Counted from the stretch's first letter, positions 1-12,094 are shown. The stretch is DNA of 64,000 nt from Bos javanicus (GCF_032452875.1 NC_083885.1:63603925-63667924); one strand, 5' to 3'. Notes: generated from the sequence alone by a model not told the origin. Translations and numbers: made by a program.

Positions 1-828
1 GTGGACCACACTCACACATGCTAGGCACAAGGACCAAGTCAAAAGAGAGAAGGTGTTGCTTTACCGCCATCAGGACACGACGGCAGGTCCTTCAGACTTT
101 AGAATGGTAAAAGCTTCATCGAAGGACAGTTTTATGCTATTGTAGTAGAAAATGTAGATGACACAGACCAAAAGCCTCAAAAATAAAATTTATCAAAATT
201 ATGGACATAAGGATAAACAGAAAATCTGAATTCTCCTATATGTTAAAGTGAACTCTGAGTCCAGAGAGTTTCACAGGTTAATGCATCTGAACACGTGGGC
301 ACTCATGAAACACACACTCGTACACACACCTACCGAGCTTACACCAGCTTACGCAGAGAGGGGAGAAGGAAGGAAGCGCACACTCCACAAAACATTTCAC
401 TGCGCCAGAGAAACCTGAGACCAAACGGTGACACGGAAACTACAAAATGGGAAAATCTCGGGAAGCTCTTTTTCCCTGGTTTGTTTTCCTAAACAAACAT
501 TCACAAAGAGGATTCATCAGTAAATAAAATGGAACACATATCACGCACATGCACGTATTTTTTTTTCAAGAATGTGTGGTTGGTTTCATCCACAAAAATC
601 CATCAATACAATTCAAATATTAAAAGAAGAAATTTTAAAATATCATGCTAACAGATGAAAAGTTTTCTGATAAAATACACCACCAATTTATAATGAAAAA
701 GTCGTAAGTAGAAGGGAATTTCCTATCATTTATCAAAGCATCTTTTAAAACTTGCACTAGAAATCTATTTTTTATGTTTGTTTATTTATTCATTGTTGCT
801 GTGTGGGCTTTTCTCCAGTTGCAGCGAT
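1..828. other. AT-rich flank, no gene recognised
   Basis: I see no coding exon, RNA gene or full repeat unit. The longest open frame (295-492) is short and low in complexity, rich in Thr/His codons from an ACAC-type stretch. The left edge of the BovB block at about 829 is abrupt, so this stretch may be unique sequence next to a duplication or truncation breakpoint. Confidence 0.5.
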
Positions 829-2505
829 TTGATCTCTGGTTTCTCTGCCTTTTCTAAAACCAGCTTGAACATCTGGAAGTTCACAGTTCATGTACTTTGA
901 AGCCTGGCTTGGAGAATTTGGAGGACTACTTTACTAGCGTGTGAGATGAGTGCAACTGTGTGGTAGTTTGAGCATTCTTTGGCATTGCCTTTCTTTGGGA
1001 TTGGAATGAAAACTGACCTTTTCCAGTCCTGTGGCCACTGCTGAGTTTTCCAACTTTGCTGGCATATCGAGTGCAGCACTTTCACAGCATCATCTTTCAT
1101 CTTTCAGAATTTGAAATAGCTCAACTGGAATTCCATCACCTCCACTAGCTTTGTTCATAGTGATGCTTCCTAAGGCCCACTTGACTTCACATTCCAGGAT
1201 GTGGGGCTCTAGGTGAGTGATCACACCATTGTGATTATCTGGGTCATGAAGATCTGTTTTGTACAGTTCTTCTGTGTATTCTTGCCACCTCTTAATATCT
1301 TCTGCTTCTGTTAGGTCCATACCATTTCTGTCCTTTATTGTGCCCATCTTTGCATGAAGTGTTCCCTTGGTATCTCTCATTTTCTTGAAGAGATCTCTAG
1401 TCTTTCCCATTCTGTTGTTTTCCTCTATTTGTTTGCACTGATTGCTGAGGGAAGCTTTTTTAGATCTCCTTGCTATTCTTGGAACTTTGCATTCAGATGG
1501 GAATATCTTTCCTTTTCTCCTTTGCTTTTCACTTCTCTTCTTTTCACAGCTATATGTAAGGCCTCCTCAGACAGCCATTTTTTGCATTTCTTTTCCATGG
1601 GGATAGTCTTGATCCCTGCTCCTGTACAAAGTCACAAACCTCAGTCCAGAATTCATCAGGCACTCTATCAGATCTAGGCCCTTAAATCTATTTCTCACTT
1701 CCACTGTATAATCATAAGGGATTTGATTTAGGTCATACCTGAATGGTCTAGTGGTTTTCCCTACTTTCTTCAATTTAAGTCTGAATTTGGTAATAAGGAG
1801 TTCATGATCTGAGCCACAGTCAGCTCCTGGTCATGTTTTTACTGACTGTATAGAGCTTCTCCATCTTTGGCTGTGAAGAATATAATCAATCTGATTTTGG
1901 TGTTGACCATCTGGTGATGTCCATGTGTAGAGTCTTCTCTTGTGTTGTCGGAAGAGGGTGTTTGCTATGACCAGTGTGTTCTCTTGGCAACACTCTATTA
2001 GCCTTTGCCCTGCTTCATTCTGTACTCCAAGGCCAAATTTGCCTGTTACTCCAGGAGTTTCTTGACATCCTATATTTGCATTCCAGTCCCCTATAATGAA
2101 AAGGACATATTTTGGGGGGTGTTAGTTCTAAAAGATCTTGTAGGTCTTCATAGAATCGTTCAGCTTCTTCAGCGTTACTGGTTGGGACACAGACTTGGAT
2201 TCCTGTGATACTGAATGGTTTGCCTTGGAAACGAATAGAGATTATTCTGTCAATTTTGAGATTGCATCCAAGTACTGCATTTCGGACTCTCTTGTTGATC
2301 ATGATGGCTACTCCATTTCTTCTAAGGGATTCCTGCCCATAGTAGTAGATATAATGGTCATCTGAGTTAGATGACCAGTCCCCTTTAGTTCGGTGATTCC
2401 TAGAATGTCGACGTTCACTCTTGCCATCTCCTGTTTGACCACTTCCAATTTGCCTTGATTCATGGACCTAACATTCCAGGTTCCTATGAAATATAGCTCT
2501 TTACA
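829..2505 (-). mobile_element. BovB (RTE-type) LINE fragment, antisense
   Basis: Read on the minus strand, several broken frames (888-1100, 1090-1410, 1567-1773, 2015-2302) encode pieces of a non-LTR reverse transcriptase and endonuclease. They include the reverse-transcriptase stretch FIPIPKKGNAKECSNYHT. The same fragments recur in the same order at 25470-26354 and 27653-28455. The frame is interrupted many times, so the copy is dead. It holds the empty target site (ATAAGG at 1714-1719) for the LTR that sits in the other copy. Family assignment is by recognition of the ruminant BovB sequence. Confidence 0.85.
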
Positions 2506-5088
2506 GCATTAATTTTGTCAATTATACCACAGTAAAGTTGAAAAAGTTTTCTTTCATTTAATCACACCAGGCACATTGGGAGTTATTCCATTGCTCATTT
2601 TAGGCACTTGATCTTGTGCTTAAAATACGTATTTACATTTTTATTTCTGAACCCGTACACATTCTCCTCCTCCTTTACAAAAGACAAAGTTCTAACGGTG
2701 CTTCACCTGAACTCTGGGTACTCATATACACGTGTGTGGGCGTGCGCACGGCTCTGTCCATGCACACGTGCGGGTGTGTTTGTGCGTGCAAGTGTGTGTC
2801 TGTGTACTTTTCCAAAGCTCATTTTTGGCCATGCGTTCCTCTCTGTTGCATCTCACTGTCTCTCTACCATCTCTTAGTATCCCTTTCTGTGTGAAAACAG
2901 TCAGTATCTAAGAACTTGCACCTCTGGAAATGCCTTCTCTCACCGTCATTCTCTTTTTAACAAGTTGCTTGAGAACACTCTATTTGGAATCCAGCGTGTG
3001 ACTCAAGTACTAGGAGAGGAAAACGCTTGTGAAGGTTAAGGGCCCCATGCCCCCAGAGCCCACCTCCTGTCTCAGGACCTGGCGGGTTGAGGCTGAGGCA
3101 CGGCCCACACCGGGAGGCTGAACCTCCTGGAAGCTGGGGATGTGCTCTGCGTGAAGCTCTCACTTCTGCCCCTTGCAAGTACTCCGACTCAGGGGAACTC
3201 CTCCTGGTTAATTCCCTGACGGCATGGCTCCAGTATCCTTTAGCGCCCCCTTTTGGTAGGGGGCAGTCTGCTCCCTGTGGGCTAGTCATTCTCTTGATAA
3301 TCTGTGTTTTCCACAGGAAGTAGTTTCAGGACATTTTTAGGGCCTCAGTCCAGTCCGCCTTGATTTTCCTTTTTTTATTTGAAATTTACTTAAAAGAGAA
3401 TTAACTGTTTCAAATTGTATAATTCAGCGCGAAATAATTTTTAAATTTAACCTGCAGTTTCTCAGTTTACTATGAAAGGTCAAGATACAGATGTTACTTC
3501 CATTTATTTTTACAAATATGTAGTTAATTAACCTATTGTTGACGTCGCTGCCCCACACAGGCTCTCCGTTGCAGGGTGTGGGGTCTTTAGCTCAAGTGTG
3601 TCGTGTGTGGATCCCTGGCCGCTGATCCCGCCCCGGCCCCTAAGTATGAGCACCGAGTCTCAGTCAGGAGCCCAGCAGGGCGGCCCTCGGGTGTCACGTG
3701 CACAGCATGAGTCCCAGCCCTTTGCAGGTCGGTTCTCATCAGTAAAGGAGGCTCCGTTATTTGCTTCCTCAGCCGTTGCTGTCTGTCGTGAGCGTCTTCC
3801 CGTCTGACACTTACAACAGATACCACACTGGCCCTCAGCACAGGCCCGCCTCTCCTGAATCTCCCTGTCTGCACTCTGTGCTGCACTCTGGACCATTTCC
3901 TCAATGCTATGCTCCGACTTCATACGGGGCCGCTTAGCTGCCTTCTTGGCTGCATGACTTTTTAACGTGTTCAATCTACTGTATTGTTCACGTCGAAAAT
4001 TTTCACCTCTTTTCAGTGTCCACCTGTTCTACAAAATAATCCACATGCTTGCCTCCCTTTATTTTTCTGTGACCATGGTTCCCTCTGTGTGTCCACATGG
4101 GTGGAAACCTTACTCTGACCCCGAGATGATCCCTGCCGCCGGGGCCACACCACCGACCTCTCATGCTTTGCTGTGGTTCCCCTCCATTTGGGGAACTTTC
4201 TTTCTGCCCTTGTCTGTGGCTACATGTTTCAGAAACACTCTCCAAGCACATCTCAGTGTTAGGAGCAGAGGAGGCTCTGGGTGGGCACCACACTCACCCC
4301 CTTCGGTGCAGTCTCAGCCCGCAGCCCTTCATGTCCACCCTCTCCTGCTGTCACCTCGTCTGGAAATTGACCATGACGACGGCAGCAAGAGCCTGCAGCC
4401 CCTCTGAGGGCTGGGGTCGGGACAACAGGCAGAGAAGGAACCTCAGGCGCAGAGAAAGGGCACCACCGCCCCAGGTACATGAGCAGCGGGCACATGTTTA
4501 TAGGAGCATCTGTTTTCCAACAGAGTGAGAGCTCTGACCCCAATCAATACCCCCTAAAGCTTGCAGGTGACGACAAGACCGGGAGGACACTGTGCCCAAG
4601 GACCCTGGGGCCCTGAGGAGGCAGGAAGCACCCAGGGGCTTGTTCCAAGGAAGGCGGGCTGGACGGTGATGCGATACAGAGAGACGCCCTGAAGGGGGCT
4701 GCCATGGGGGAAACCCACACCCCGGGGCAGTGGAGGAGTCAGTTTCCTTCCTTATTCCCTGAAGCCTCCTCTGGGCTCTCAGCCACATGGACTCCACTGA
4801 GCCCAGGGACACTCTGATCATTTGTCCCTCATAAAGAGCAGATTTGTGGACACAGAGGGGAAGGAGAGGGTGGGATGAATGGAGAGAGTAGCATGGAAAT
4901 GCGCACACCGGCACGTGTAAAACAGACCACGCAGGAATGTGCCCTGTGACTCAGCGAGCTCACACAGGGCTCTGTACAACCTAGAGGGGAGGGAGGTTCT
5001 AGAGGGAGGGCGTGTGACACACATGGCCGATCCATGCTGATGTGTGGCAGAAACCAGCACCATATTGTAAAGTAATAATCCAGCATTT
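2506..5088. repeat. Distal 5' flank of gene 1, duplicated at 28456-31069
   Basis: This non-genic stretch aligns by eye through its whole length with the sequence upstream of gene 2, about 25.9 kb away, with scattered substitutions and small indels. It contains a GT-rich patch near 2730-2810 and a small minus-strand open frame (3660-3974) present in both copies. I recognise no exon. The two copies show that genes 1 and 2, with their flanks, descend from an older segmental duplication than the one that made gene 3. Confidence 0.7.
3660..3974 (-). CDS. Small unrecognised open frame kept in two duplicate copies
   Basis: A 104-codon minus-strand frame starting MNTLKSHAAKK. It contains a Cys-rich patch, ACAEGQCGICCKC, and an acidic to basic mix. 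The partner at 29664-29945 keeps the same frame through about 90 codons. By eye the two differ at about seven replacement and six silent positions, which looks closer to neutral drift than to purifying selection. No neighbouring exon, promoter or known domain supports expression. It may be a remnant exon or retrocopy of an unidentified gene, or chance. I do not recognise the family. Confidence 0.15.
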   Translation of the reverse strand: MNTLKSHAAKKAAKRPRMKSEHSIEEMVQSAAQSADREIQERRACAEGQCGICCKCQTGRRSRQTATAEEANNGASFTDENRPAKGWDSCCARDTRGPPCWAPD

Positions 5089-5492
5089 AAAAAGTGTGTC
5101 TCTGGGTATCTGAGCCCTGTGGGCAGCAAGAGACAGCATCCTCCCCAAAGCATCTCCAGCACCTGCTGACCCCGTCCACGGAGAGGACCCCCGGGGACCT
5201 GCTGATGGGCGGGCAGAGGAGGAAGCAGACCCCGAGGGGAGGCTCTCAGAGGGAAGGACATGCCCTGCTTGACCACACCTGAAACGGGTGTCTCAGGAAC
5301 ACACTGGGACTGTCACAGGAACAACGCCCGGCTTTCAAGAAGAGGCTGTTCCCCTTCCTGTGGGGACACTGATGTGACAGCCACGTGACAGGAAGCCCCA
5401 GTCCCGGAGAGGACACACCCTGTGGTCCGTCTGTCCGGAGGACACCCAGGTCTCTTCCATCCTCACAGCCTGGACCGCAGGGAAGAGACGCC
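5089..5492 (+). promoter_or_regulatory. Putative proximal promoter and 5' UTR of gene 1
   Basis: This block is shared by all five LILR copies immediately upstream of the ATG. It includes a purine-rich AGAGGAGGAAGC (5215-5226), a TTCCCCTTCCTG stretch near 5348-5359 and an ACAGGAAG near 5388-5395. All three contain GGAA/TTCC cores of the kind bound by ETS factors such as PU.1, a known driver of myeloid LILR expression. I see no TATA box at a sensible distance. The start codon context is gccATGG. Factor binding is inference. Confidence 0.4.
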
Positions 5493-8400
5493 ATGGCCCC
5501 CGCGCTCCCTGCCCTGCTCTGCCTTGGTGAGATGGGAGGGGCAGGGGGAGCCCTGGTCTGGAGGGACCTCCAGCCAGCCTGCTCCATCAGGGGAACCCAG
5601 GGCCCAGGAGACTCCCCGGGTGGAGAAGCGCTGCTCAGAGCTGAGGGCACACCTCTCACAGGGCGCTCTCTTCCAGGACTGAGTGTGGGCCTGAGGACCC
5701 AGGTGCAGGCCGGTGAGTCTGTCCCAGGGCCCAGCTCCCTCCTCTCGTGGGGACAAGGTCACCCCCAGGCCGTGGGCAGGGGGAGGGCAGCCTGGGGGTC
5801 ATGGAGGGGGAGTCTGGGAGGTCTGGGCTGAGAGCCAGGACCTGGGGGGGAGTCCTGGTGAGCCCGCCTCTGATTTCCTTCCAGGGACCCTCCCCAAACC
5901 CACCATCTGGGCTGAGCCAGGCTCTGTGGTCCCCTGGGGGAGCCCTGTGAGCATCTGGTGTCAGGGTCCCCCGGGGGCCCAGGAGTTCCATCTGGATAAA
6001 GAGGGAAACCCAGTTTTATGGGACAGAGAGAAACCCCCGGGTCCCGGGGACAAGGCCAGGTTCTCCATCCACTACATGGGAGAGGACCACGGAGGGAGCT
6101 ATCAGTGCTACTACAGAACCCGCACTGGCTGGTCAGAGCGCAGTGACCCCCTGGAGCTGGTGGTGACACGTGAGGGACACTCGGGGGCCTCGGGCTCTGC
6201 CATCAGGAGGGGGTCTGCTCTTAGGGGCTGTCCCTCTCACAGCCCAGCCCTGGGGAGGGGAGGGGAGGGTGGGGGCCCCACGGAACCAGTAGCCTCCTTC
6301 TCTCCTAGGACCCTACGGCAAACCCAGACTCTCAGCCTTGCCGAGCCGTGTAGTGATGTCGGGAGGGAATGTGACCCTCCAGTGTGGCTCCCGTCGGGGA
6401 TTTAACAGATTCCTTCTAACCAAGGAAGGAGAAGACGAGTCCTCTCGGACCCTGGATGGACAACGAATGCTCGACGGGCAGACCCAGGCCCTGTTCCCCG
6501 TGGGCCCTGTGACCCCCGGGCACAGGTGGACGTTCAGATGCTACGGCTTTAACAGGGACACCCCCCAGGTGTGGTCAGCCCCCAGCGACCCCCTGGAGCT
6601 CCTGGTCTCAGGTGAGGAATCCCGTCCTGACCCCATACATTTGTGCAGACAAGACAATGTACTGGGGTCTCTGCTCCCAGGGGAGCCCCTGTGAGAGGGT
6701 GGGGAGAGGAGCGTGGGGCTCACAGGACAGACACACAGACTGAGACACGACAAGGCCTGGGGCCGGGCCGGGAGAGGGGGTCCACGGGGGAAGTGGTCCC
6801 TACAACCCAGCATGTGTCTCTCCCCAGGGCTGTCTGGGAAGCCCTCCCTCCTGACCCTGCAGGGCCCTGTCGTCACCTCTGGACAGAACCTGACCCTCCA
6901 GTGTCGCTCTGACGTTGGCTACACCAGATTCGCTCTGTCCAAGGAGGGGGGACAGGACCTCCCCCAGCACCCTGCCCAGAGGCCCCAGGGGGGTCTCTAT
7001 CAGGCCGACTTCCCCCTGGGCCCCGTGGACACCGTCCACAGGGGCCAGTACAGATGCTACGGTGGACACGGCCTCTCCTCCGAGTGGTCGGCCCCCAGTG
7101 AGCCCCTGGAGCTGCTGGTGGCAGGTGAGGAGCCAGCGGGTCAGTCGGGGAGCAGACTCTGCACAGGCCCCACCGGGGAGCCCCAGGGGTGAGGCTGGGA
7201 CCAGGGGGAGGGGTCCCAGGGAGGGACAGAGAGACAGGGGTCAGGGTGGGGAGAGACTCGGAGAAACGGAGACAGCACTGAGGGGCCAGAGAGGCCCGCG
7301 GAGTCTCGCTCAGAACTAGGCCCGGCGCCCGCACCCCCTTCCTCTCTGCAGGACGGCTCAGAGACAGACCCTCCCTCTCGGTGCGGCCGGACCCTCGGTG
7401 GCCCCGGGGGAGACCGTGACCCTGCTGTGTCAGTCAGGAGACAGGACAGACACCTTCCTTCTGTCCAAGGAGGGGGCAGCCCATCGCCCCCTGCGTCTGC
7501 GCTCCCAGGACCAAGCCGGGCGGTACCAGGCCGAGTTCTCCTTGAGCCCTGTGACCTCAGCCCACGGGGGCACCTACAGGTGCTACGGCTCACTCAGCAC
7601 AGACCCCTACCTGCTGTCACAGCCCAGTGAGCCCCTGGCGCTCGTGGTCTCAGGTGAGGCCCAGTCTGTCCGTCTCACTCAGCAGCTCGGGGCTCTGCCC
7701 TGGGAGCGCAGGGCGGTGGTGGAGGAGGGGGCGCTGAAGGAGGGCCCCCTGGGGGAGGGGCCTCGGAGCCCGTGCCCCTTCCCTTCCTCCCGCACTGGGG
7801 TCCCGGAGGGGCAGGTGGGCAGTGTGAGGGTCTCAGGGAGGCCACAGGGCCGTGCAGGGCAGAGGGGAGTGAGGTGGGTTCCCCGGGTCAGCCCGGCGTA
7901 CGCCTTCCTGGGCTCATTCCCAGGACCCAGTCTCCCAGCCACAGACCCAGATCCGAACCTGGGGAGTCTCGGGGCTCTCTGCTCAGGGGAGACAGCCCAC
8001 CCCAGGGCATTTTAACATTCTCTGAGAGGACAAGGCCCCTCAGATCGTCAAGGGGTGGCGGGGAGTCAGGCAGAGATGGCGCCAGAGCCACAGGCTGCAG
8101 GGGCCTGAGGCTGCTGGATGGGGTTCAGTCTGTGGAGAAGCTGGTCCGCCCCCACCACATCCTGCCCCCGGAGGCTGCAGGGATCACCTCCTCCCGCGGG
8201 AAGAGTCCAGCTGGCAGACACAGAGGGCTGAGCGAGCGTCTGTAGGGGGAGGTGGATCCGTGGGAGCCACGGTTGGGTCCCACCACGGGACCCCACAGAC
8301 CACTGCTCACAGGGGTCAGCCCGGGATCCCACAGACCACCGCTCAGGGGAGGGCCCCACCCCACCCTGTGCTGTCAGAGCTCCTTCAGCTCAGGGTCCTG

Positions 8401-8781
8401 ACAGGAACGTCTGAGACAGTAAGATAGAGAGACCCCTGAAGTCTCCCGAGGAGGACACGGCCCACCCACAGCCTCCCTTCACGACACTCGGGCTCGGCTG
8501 ATACCCTCCCCCAGCACCGCTGTCAGACCAGCGAGTGTGAACAAGGACAGCATCCCCGTCGGGTTGGGCTCGGGGCCGCATCTTCTCACGGGAGGCGGGT
8601 GCCCTGGGCACACACAGTGGGTAACGGGGCCGGCGCTGACCTGTGCACCCTCACCCCAGACTACACGGTGCAGAATCTCACCCGGATGGGCCTCGCGGCT
8701 TTGGTCCTGCTGGTCCTGGGGATCCTTCTCTGCCAGGCTTGGCACGACCACGGAGGAGCCCGAGACGCAGCCCGGAGCTGA
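5493..8781 (+). CDS. LILRA: Gene 1: LILRA-like receptor, frameshifted in Ig4
   Basis: Leukocyte Ig-like receptor of the activating type, expected at the surface of myeloid cells. Exons: signal 5493-5526 and 5677-5712; Ig1 5885-6169; Ig2 6309-6611; Ig3 6828-7124; Ig4 7352-7653; transmembrane 8660-8781. All have AG acceptors and GT donors, and all junctions are phase 1. Ig cysteines appear in IWCQG/YQCYY, LQCGS/FRCYG and LQCRS/YRCYG, and each domain ends in a WSxxSxPLEL-like motif. The last exon has an Arg at the membrane edge (NLTRMG) and a short tyrosine-free tail, as in FcR-gamma-associated LILRAs. Ig4 has lost one base relative to genes 3-5. Translation stops at TGA 7417-7419, giving 340 residues: three Ig domains and no membrane anchor. 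It is either a soluble product, a decayed transcript or a pseudogene. The frames before the lesion are clean. Confidence 0.85.
7387..7419 (+). other. One-base deletion and premature TGA in gene 1 Ig4
   Basis: Genes 3, 4 and 5 have one more base in the G/C run after the codons for SVRP (here near 7388-7394). In gene 1 the frame entering from Ig3 therefore reads into TGA at 7417-7419. The remainder of the Ig4 exon is open in the shifted frame from 7398 onward and keeps its cysteines. This points to one recent lesion or a sequencing error rather than old decay. Confidence 0.85.
8276..8362 (+). repeat. Intronic minisatellite, gene 1 (about two units)
   Basis: GC-rich tandem units built around GGGACCCCACAGACCACYGCTCA in the intron before the transmembrane exon. 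The equivalent arrays in genes 2-5 are longer (37295-37422, 47361-47487, 55417-55580, 63507-63670), so copy number varies between paralogues. Confidence 0.7.
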
Positions 8782-9143
8782 GCAACGGGACCCAACACCG
8801 CCCAGAGCGCAGGAGCCTGGGACCCGAGCTTCTGGTGTAGGAGCTTCTGGATGAGCCTCTGACCCTGGGGGAGAGATGAGCCGCAAGGTGGGAGGAGGCC
8901 CAGGCGGGTCGGCCTCTGCTCACGGGGCCCCCTCCCTCCTGGGGAGGATGCCCCGGCTCCCGGCTGCTCTCACCCCTGGCCCGAGGCGCATCCCACATGG
9001 CAGGGGTGGGTCCTCACCCTGCATGCCCCCAGGCTCTGTCCACTCGCATGGAGGACGTGAGCCTCATTGTTCATGCCCGCCGTCTCTGGTGTGCGCAATG
9101 ACCTCCATCTCTTCTCAGAAACAGAATGCTGTTAAAGTAACTG

Positions 9144-9149
9144 AATAAA
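9144..9149 (+). terminator. Polyadenylation signal of gene 1
   Basis: AATAAA lies 363 bases after the intact-frame stop codon. The same site is conserved at matching distance in genes 2 (38205), 3 (48270) and 4 (56361). Confidence 0.75.
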
Positions 9150-9369
9150 TGGGTTAAATGGGGCCCTGTTTGGAACAGTTGGATCCTAAACTCTTCCCTG
9201 AGCCCCCTCTGGACCCTGCATGCCCCTCCTCCTTGTCTGAGGACACCCGCTGTAGTCTCTCCAGAAACACTGTCAGTGTGAAGGGACACCCTGGCGTTTG
9301 AAGTGACCGTCAGGGCTACACTGGTAAATGAGCTCAGGAATATATCGTTTTGTAAAGAGCCCCAACATG

Positions 9370-9640
9370 GGGTTTCCCTGGTGGTGAAGAATCTGCCAGC
9401 CAATGCAAGAGACACGGGTTCAATCCGTGATCCTGAACACCCCACACGCCAGGGAGCAACTGAGTCCATGAGCCGCAGTGACAGAGGCCGGCACGTCCTG
9501 GAGCCCGCGCACTGCCAGAGAGGCCAGTGCTGCAGAAGCCCGGACACCAAAGCGAGGGAACAGCCCTGCTCACATAACCAGACACACCCCCGCAGCAACA
9601 CAGACCTGGCACAGACAAAATCATCAGGCAATAAATGCTT
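9370..9640 (+). mobile_element. tRNA-derived ruminant SINE (CHR/Bov-A type)
   Basis: Begins with the typical GTTTCCCTGGTGGTGAAGAAT arm and continues with GGTTCAATCCGTGATCC, a degenerate B-box-like motif. It is followed by the gagcaactgagtcc body of CHR-type SINEs. It is repeated with the array at 38434, 48499 and 56590. Confidence 0.7.
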
Positions 9641-10384
9641 AAAGGGCCCAGTGTGAACTGTGTGTCTCTTTGGGGCCATCGCACTCTGTGGCCAACCTCA
9701 AGGAGCCTGGGTGAACGCGCTGAAGGCCAGGTGGGAAGGAAGGAGCAGGTGGACTTTCCTACAGGCCGAGTCTGGTGCAGCCAGCCCCCACTGATGGCCC
9801 CATGGGCACAGATGTGTCCTTCTCATTACAATCACATAGGATCATCTCCACCTCAGTTTTATGCCCCAGGGACCCTGAAATGAGATGCCCACCTCCTAGT
9901 TCATCTGTAAGAGATGGAAAGAGAAAAGTTTGATGGAGGAGACAAGGCTGACTCTGACGATTCCCAGCACATCGTGGGCAGGTGTACTCATCAGCCGGGT
10001 CAATCTGGAGAGTCGACAGCAACTCTCAGTTAAAGGGCAGAGACACAGCGCTGGCCCACAGTTGTATAACCCAGAGGAAGATGCGTGCACAGCCACACGT
10101 GTACAAGGAGAAAAAGGACACGTGGGTTGTTCACAGTAGAAAAAGTTACAGAAATCACTTTCACCAAAATGAATGGTTTGGTGTGTATATATGCGACAGA
10201 ATTTTATACAAAAAATGCACAAAGCTGGACTGCTACAGAAACACAAGTCAGTTTTCAAGCATGACGGTGAATAAGTGAAACACGATCTTAGGAGTCCAGT
10301 GCATCACATCAAATTCAAAAGGGAACAACGTGGGACTCAAATACATAAAATAAGAACTGAGACGGGAGGAACAAGAGCTGCTAC

Positions 10385-10560
10385 CGGGTTTCCCTGGTGG
10401 CTTGGCGGATAAGAATCCAGCCGCCAACGCAGGGGATGCGGGTTCCATCCCTGCTGCGAGAAGATCCCCCGCCGGCCGCAAATGCTGAGCCCGCGGGCCC
10501 AAAGCCGTGCCCTGCAACAAGACACACCATCAAAGTGAGGAGCCCAGGCACCGCAGAGAA
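10385..10560 (+). mobile_element. tRNA-derived ruminant SINE
   Basis: Starts GGGTTTCCCTGGTGGCTTGG and carries the usual GGTTCCATCCCTGCTGCGAG segment. It is an older diverged copy, also present in the later intergenic blocks (for example 39442 and 49507). Confidence 0.7.
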
Positions 10561-10609
10561 GGGAAAACCCTCCTGTGCTCAGCTAAATGGGAGGAAAGCC
10601 CCTGGGCAG

Positions 10610-11010
10610 CGAGGAAGACCCAGCACCATCCTCTGTCGCTCAGGCGTGTCTGACTCTTTGAGACACCATAGACAGTAGTAGCCCACCAGGATCCTCTTGG
10701 CAGCGAGGAAGACCCAGCACCATCCTCTGTCCCTCAGGCATGTCCGACTCTGTGACCGCATGGACTGTAGCCCACCAGGCTCCTCCAGGCAGCGAGGAAG
10801 ACCCAGCACTGTCTGTCCCTCAGGCGTGTCTGACTCTGTGCGACCACATGGACTGAGGCCACCAGGCTCCTGTGTCCATGAGATTCTCTAGGTGAGATAC
10901 TGGAGTGGGTTGCATTGCCCTCCTCCAGGGGATCTTCCCCACCAAGGGATCAAACTCAGGTTTCCCAAGTAGCAGGCAGATTCTTTACCATCTGAGCCAC
11001 CAGGGAAGTC
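10610..11010 (-). mobile_element. Bov-tA/Bov-A2-type SINE cluster, antisense
   Basis: Contains several partial repeats of a GTCCGACTCTGTGACCGCATGG-type arm, then TTCTCTAGGTGAGATACTGGAG and GGGGATCTTCCCCACCAAGG, ending GAGCCACCAGGGAAGTCC. The partial arm (gcgaggaagacccagcac...) is reiterated about three times here and only twice in the 39660-39960 equivalent. A local tandem reduction or expansion has therefore taken place. Confidence 0.75.
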
Positions 11011-11049
11011 CAGCACAGCCAAAACTAATAAATTTTTAAAAAATGATAC

Positions 11050-12000
11050 CTCAGAGATACAAAAGTTTATAAGAGAGTACTAAGAACCACTGTGTGCTCA
11101 GCCATCCGACAGCAAACCTGGAAGACATGCACGAGTCTCTAGAGACACACAGCCCACCAGAACGGAGGCAAGAAGACCCAGACAGCCTGAACAGACTGGC
11201 CAATGGAAGCGACACAGAATCTGTAATAACACCAATTGAAACTCCATGCAAACCAGAGGCCAGAACTGGATGGCTTCACAGAGGACTTCTACCAAACTGA
11301 CAAAGAGGAACTTATATGACCCTCTTCACACTCTCCCAGGAGACTGAAGAGGACGAAACACTCCCAAAGTCCTTCTATGAGCCACCGTCACGCCGATACC
11401 TAAACCAGACAAAGACACAACCAAAAAAGAAGTTACAGAACAGAGCGCTTTATGAACATAAACGCAAAATGGGCAACAAAATATTAGCTAACCGAATTCA
11501 ACAACACACAAAAAGAATCACACGCCATGATCAACTTGGATTCATACCAGAGTCACAAGGATAATTCAACATGTGCAAATCGATCAATGTAAGTCACCAC
11601 ATCAACAAGAGAAAAGACAAAACAACATGCTCGTCTTAACAGGTTCAGAGAAAGCACTGATAAAATACAACATCCATTCATCATAAAAGGTGTCGCCAAA
11701 GTGAGTACAGAGGGAAGACATCTCAACGTAATAAAACCGACTTATGACAAGCACACAGTCAACACAGTCCTCAAAGGTAACAAGCGGAAAGCCTTTCTAG
11801 AACTCTGGGACAAGGTAAGGACGCCCACTCTCACCATTTGTGTTCAACACACCACTGGAAGTCCTAGTCATAGCAATCAGGCAAGAAAAAAAAAAAGGAT
11901 TCAACTTGGGGCAGGAAGGAGGCAAAACTGTTCCGTGTATGCAGATGACGTGATACTGGATTTACAAAACCCTGAAGACTGCACACACAACCTGCAGAAC
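11050..12000 (+). mobile_element. L1 ORF2 remnant
   Basis: Sense-strand fragments resemble the L1 reverse-transcriptase region (frames at 11316-11564 and 11701-12129, the latter with a YADDVIL-type catalytic stretch). Frame breaks show it is inactive. Copies lie at 40040-40975, 50105-51045 and 58200-59140. Confidence 0.7.
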
Positions 12001-12061
12001 CGAGGGAGGGGGCACCTGGTCTGGGGAGTGGGCAGGTGGGTTGTCTGGGTCTGCAGTCTCT

Positions 12062-12092
12062 TCGTGTCTGTGTGTGTGTGTGTGTCTGTGTG
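12062..12092 (+). repeat. (TG)n microsatellite
   Basis: An interrupted TG run follows the L1 remnant and abuts a SINE. Length differs in the array copies (41031-41060, 51097-51125, 59190-59225), making it a useful length marker between paralogous blocks. Confidence 0.8.
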
Positions 12093-12094
12093 CC

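Noticed and set aside
5246..8998. Numerous long minus-strand frames across gene 1, and similarly across genes 2-5
   Set aside because: They are shadows of GC-rich Ig exons; none has splice structure or domains of its own.
9370..9640. A tRNA gene suggested by the B-box-like motif
   Set aside because: It is part of a tRNA-derived SINE; there is no cloverleaf or 3' acceptor in place.
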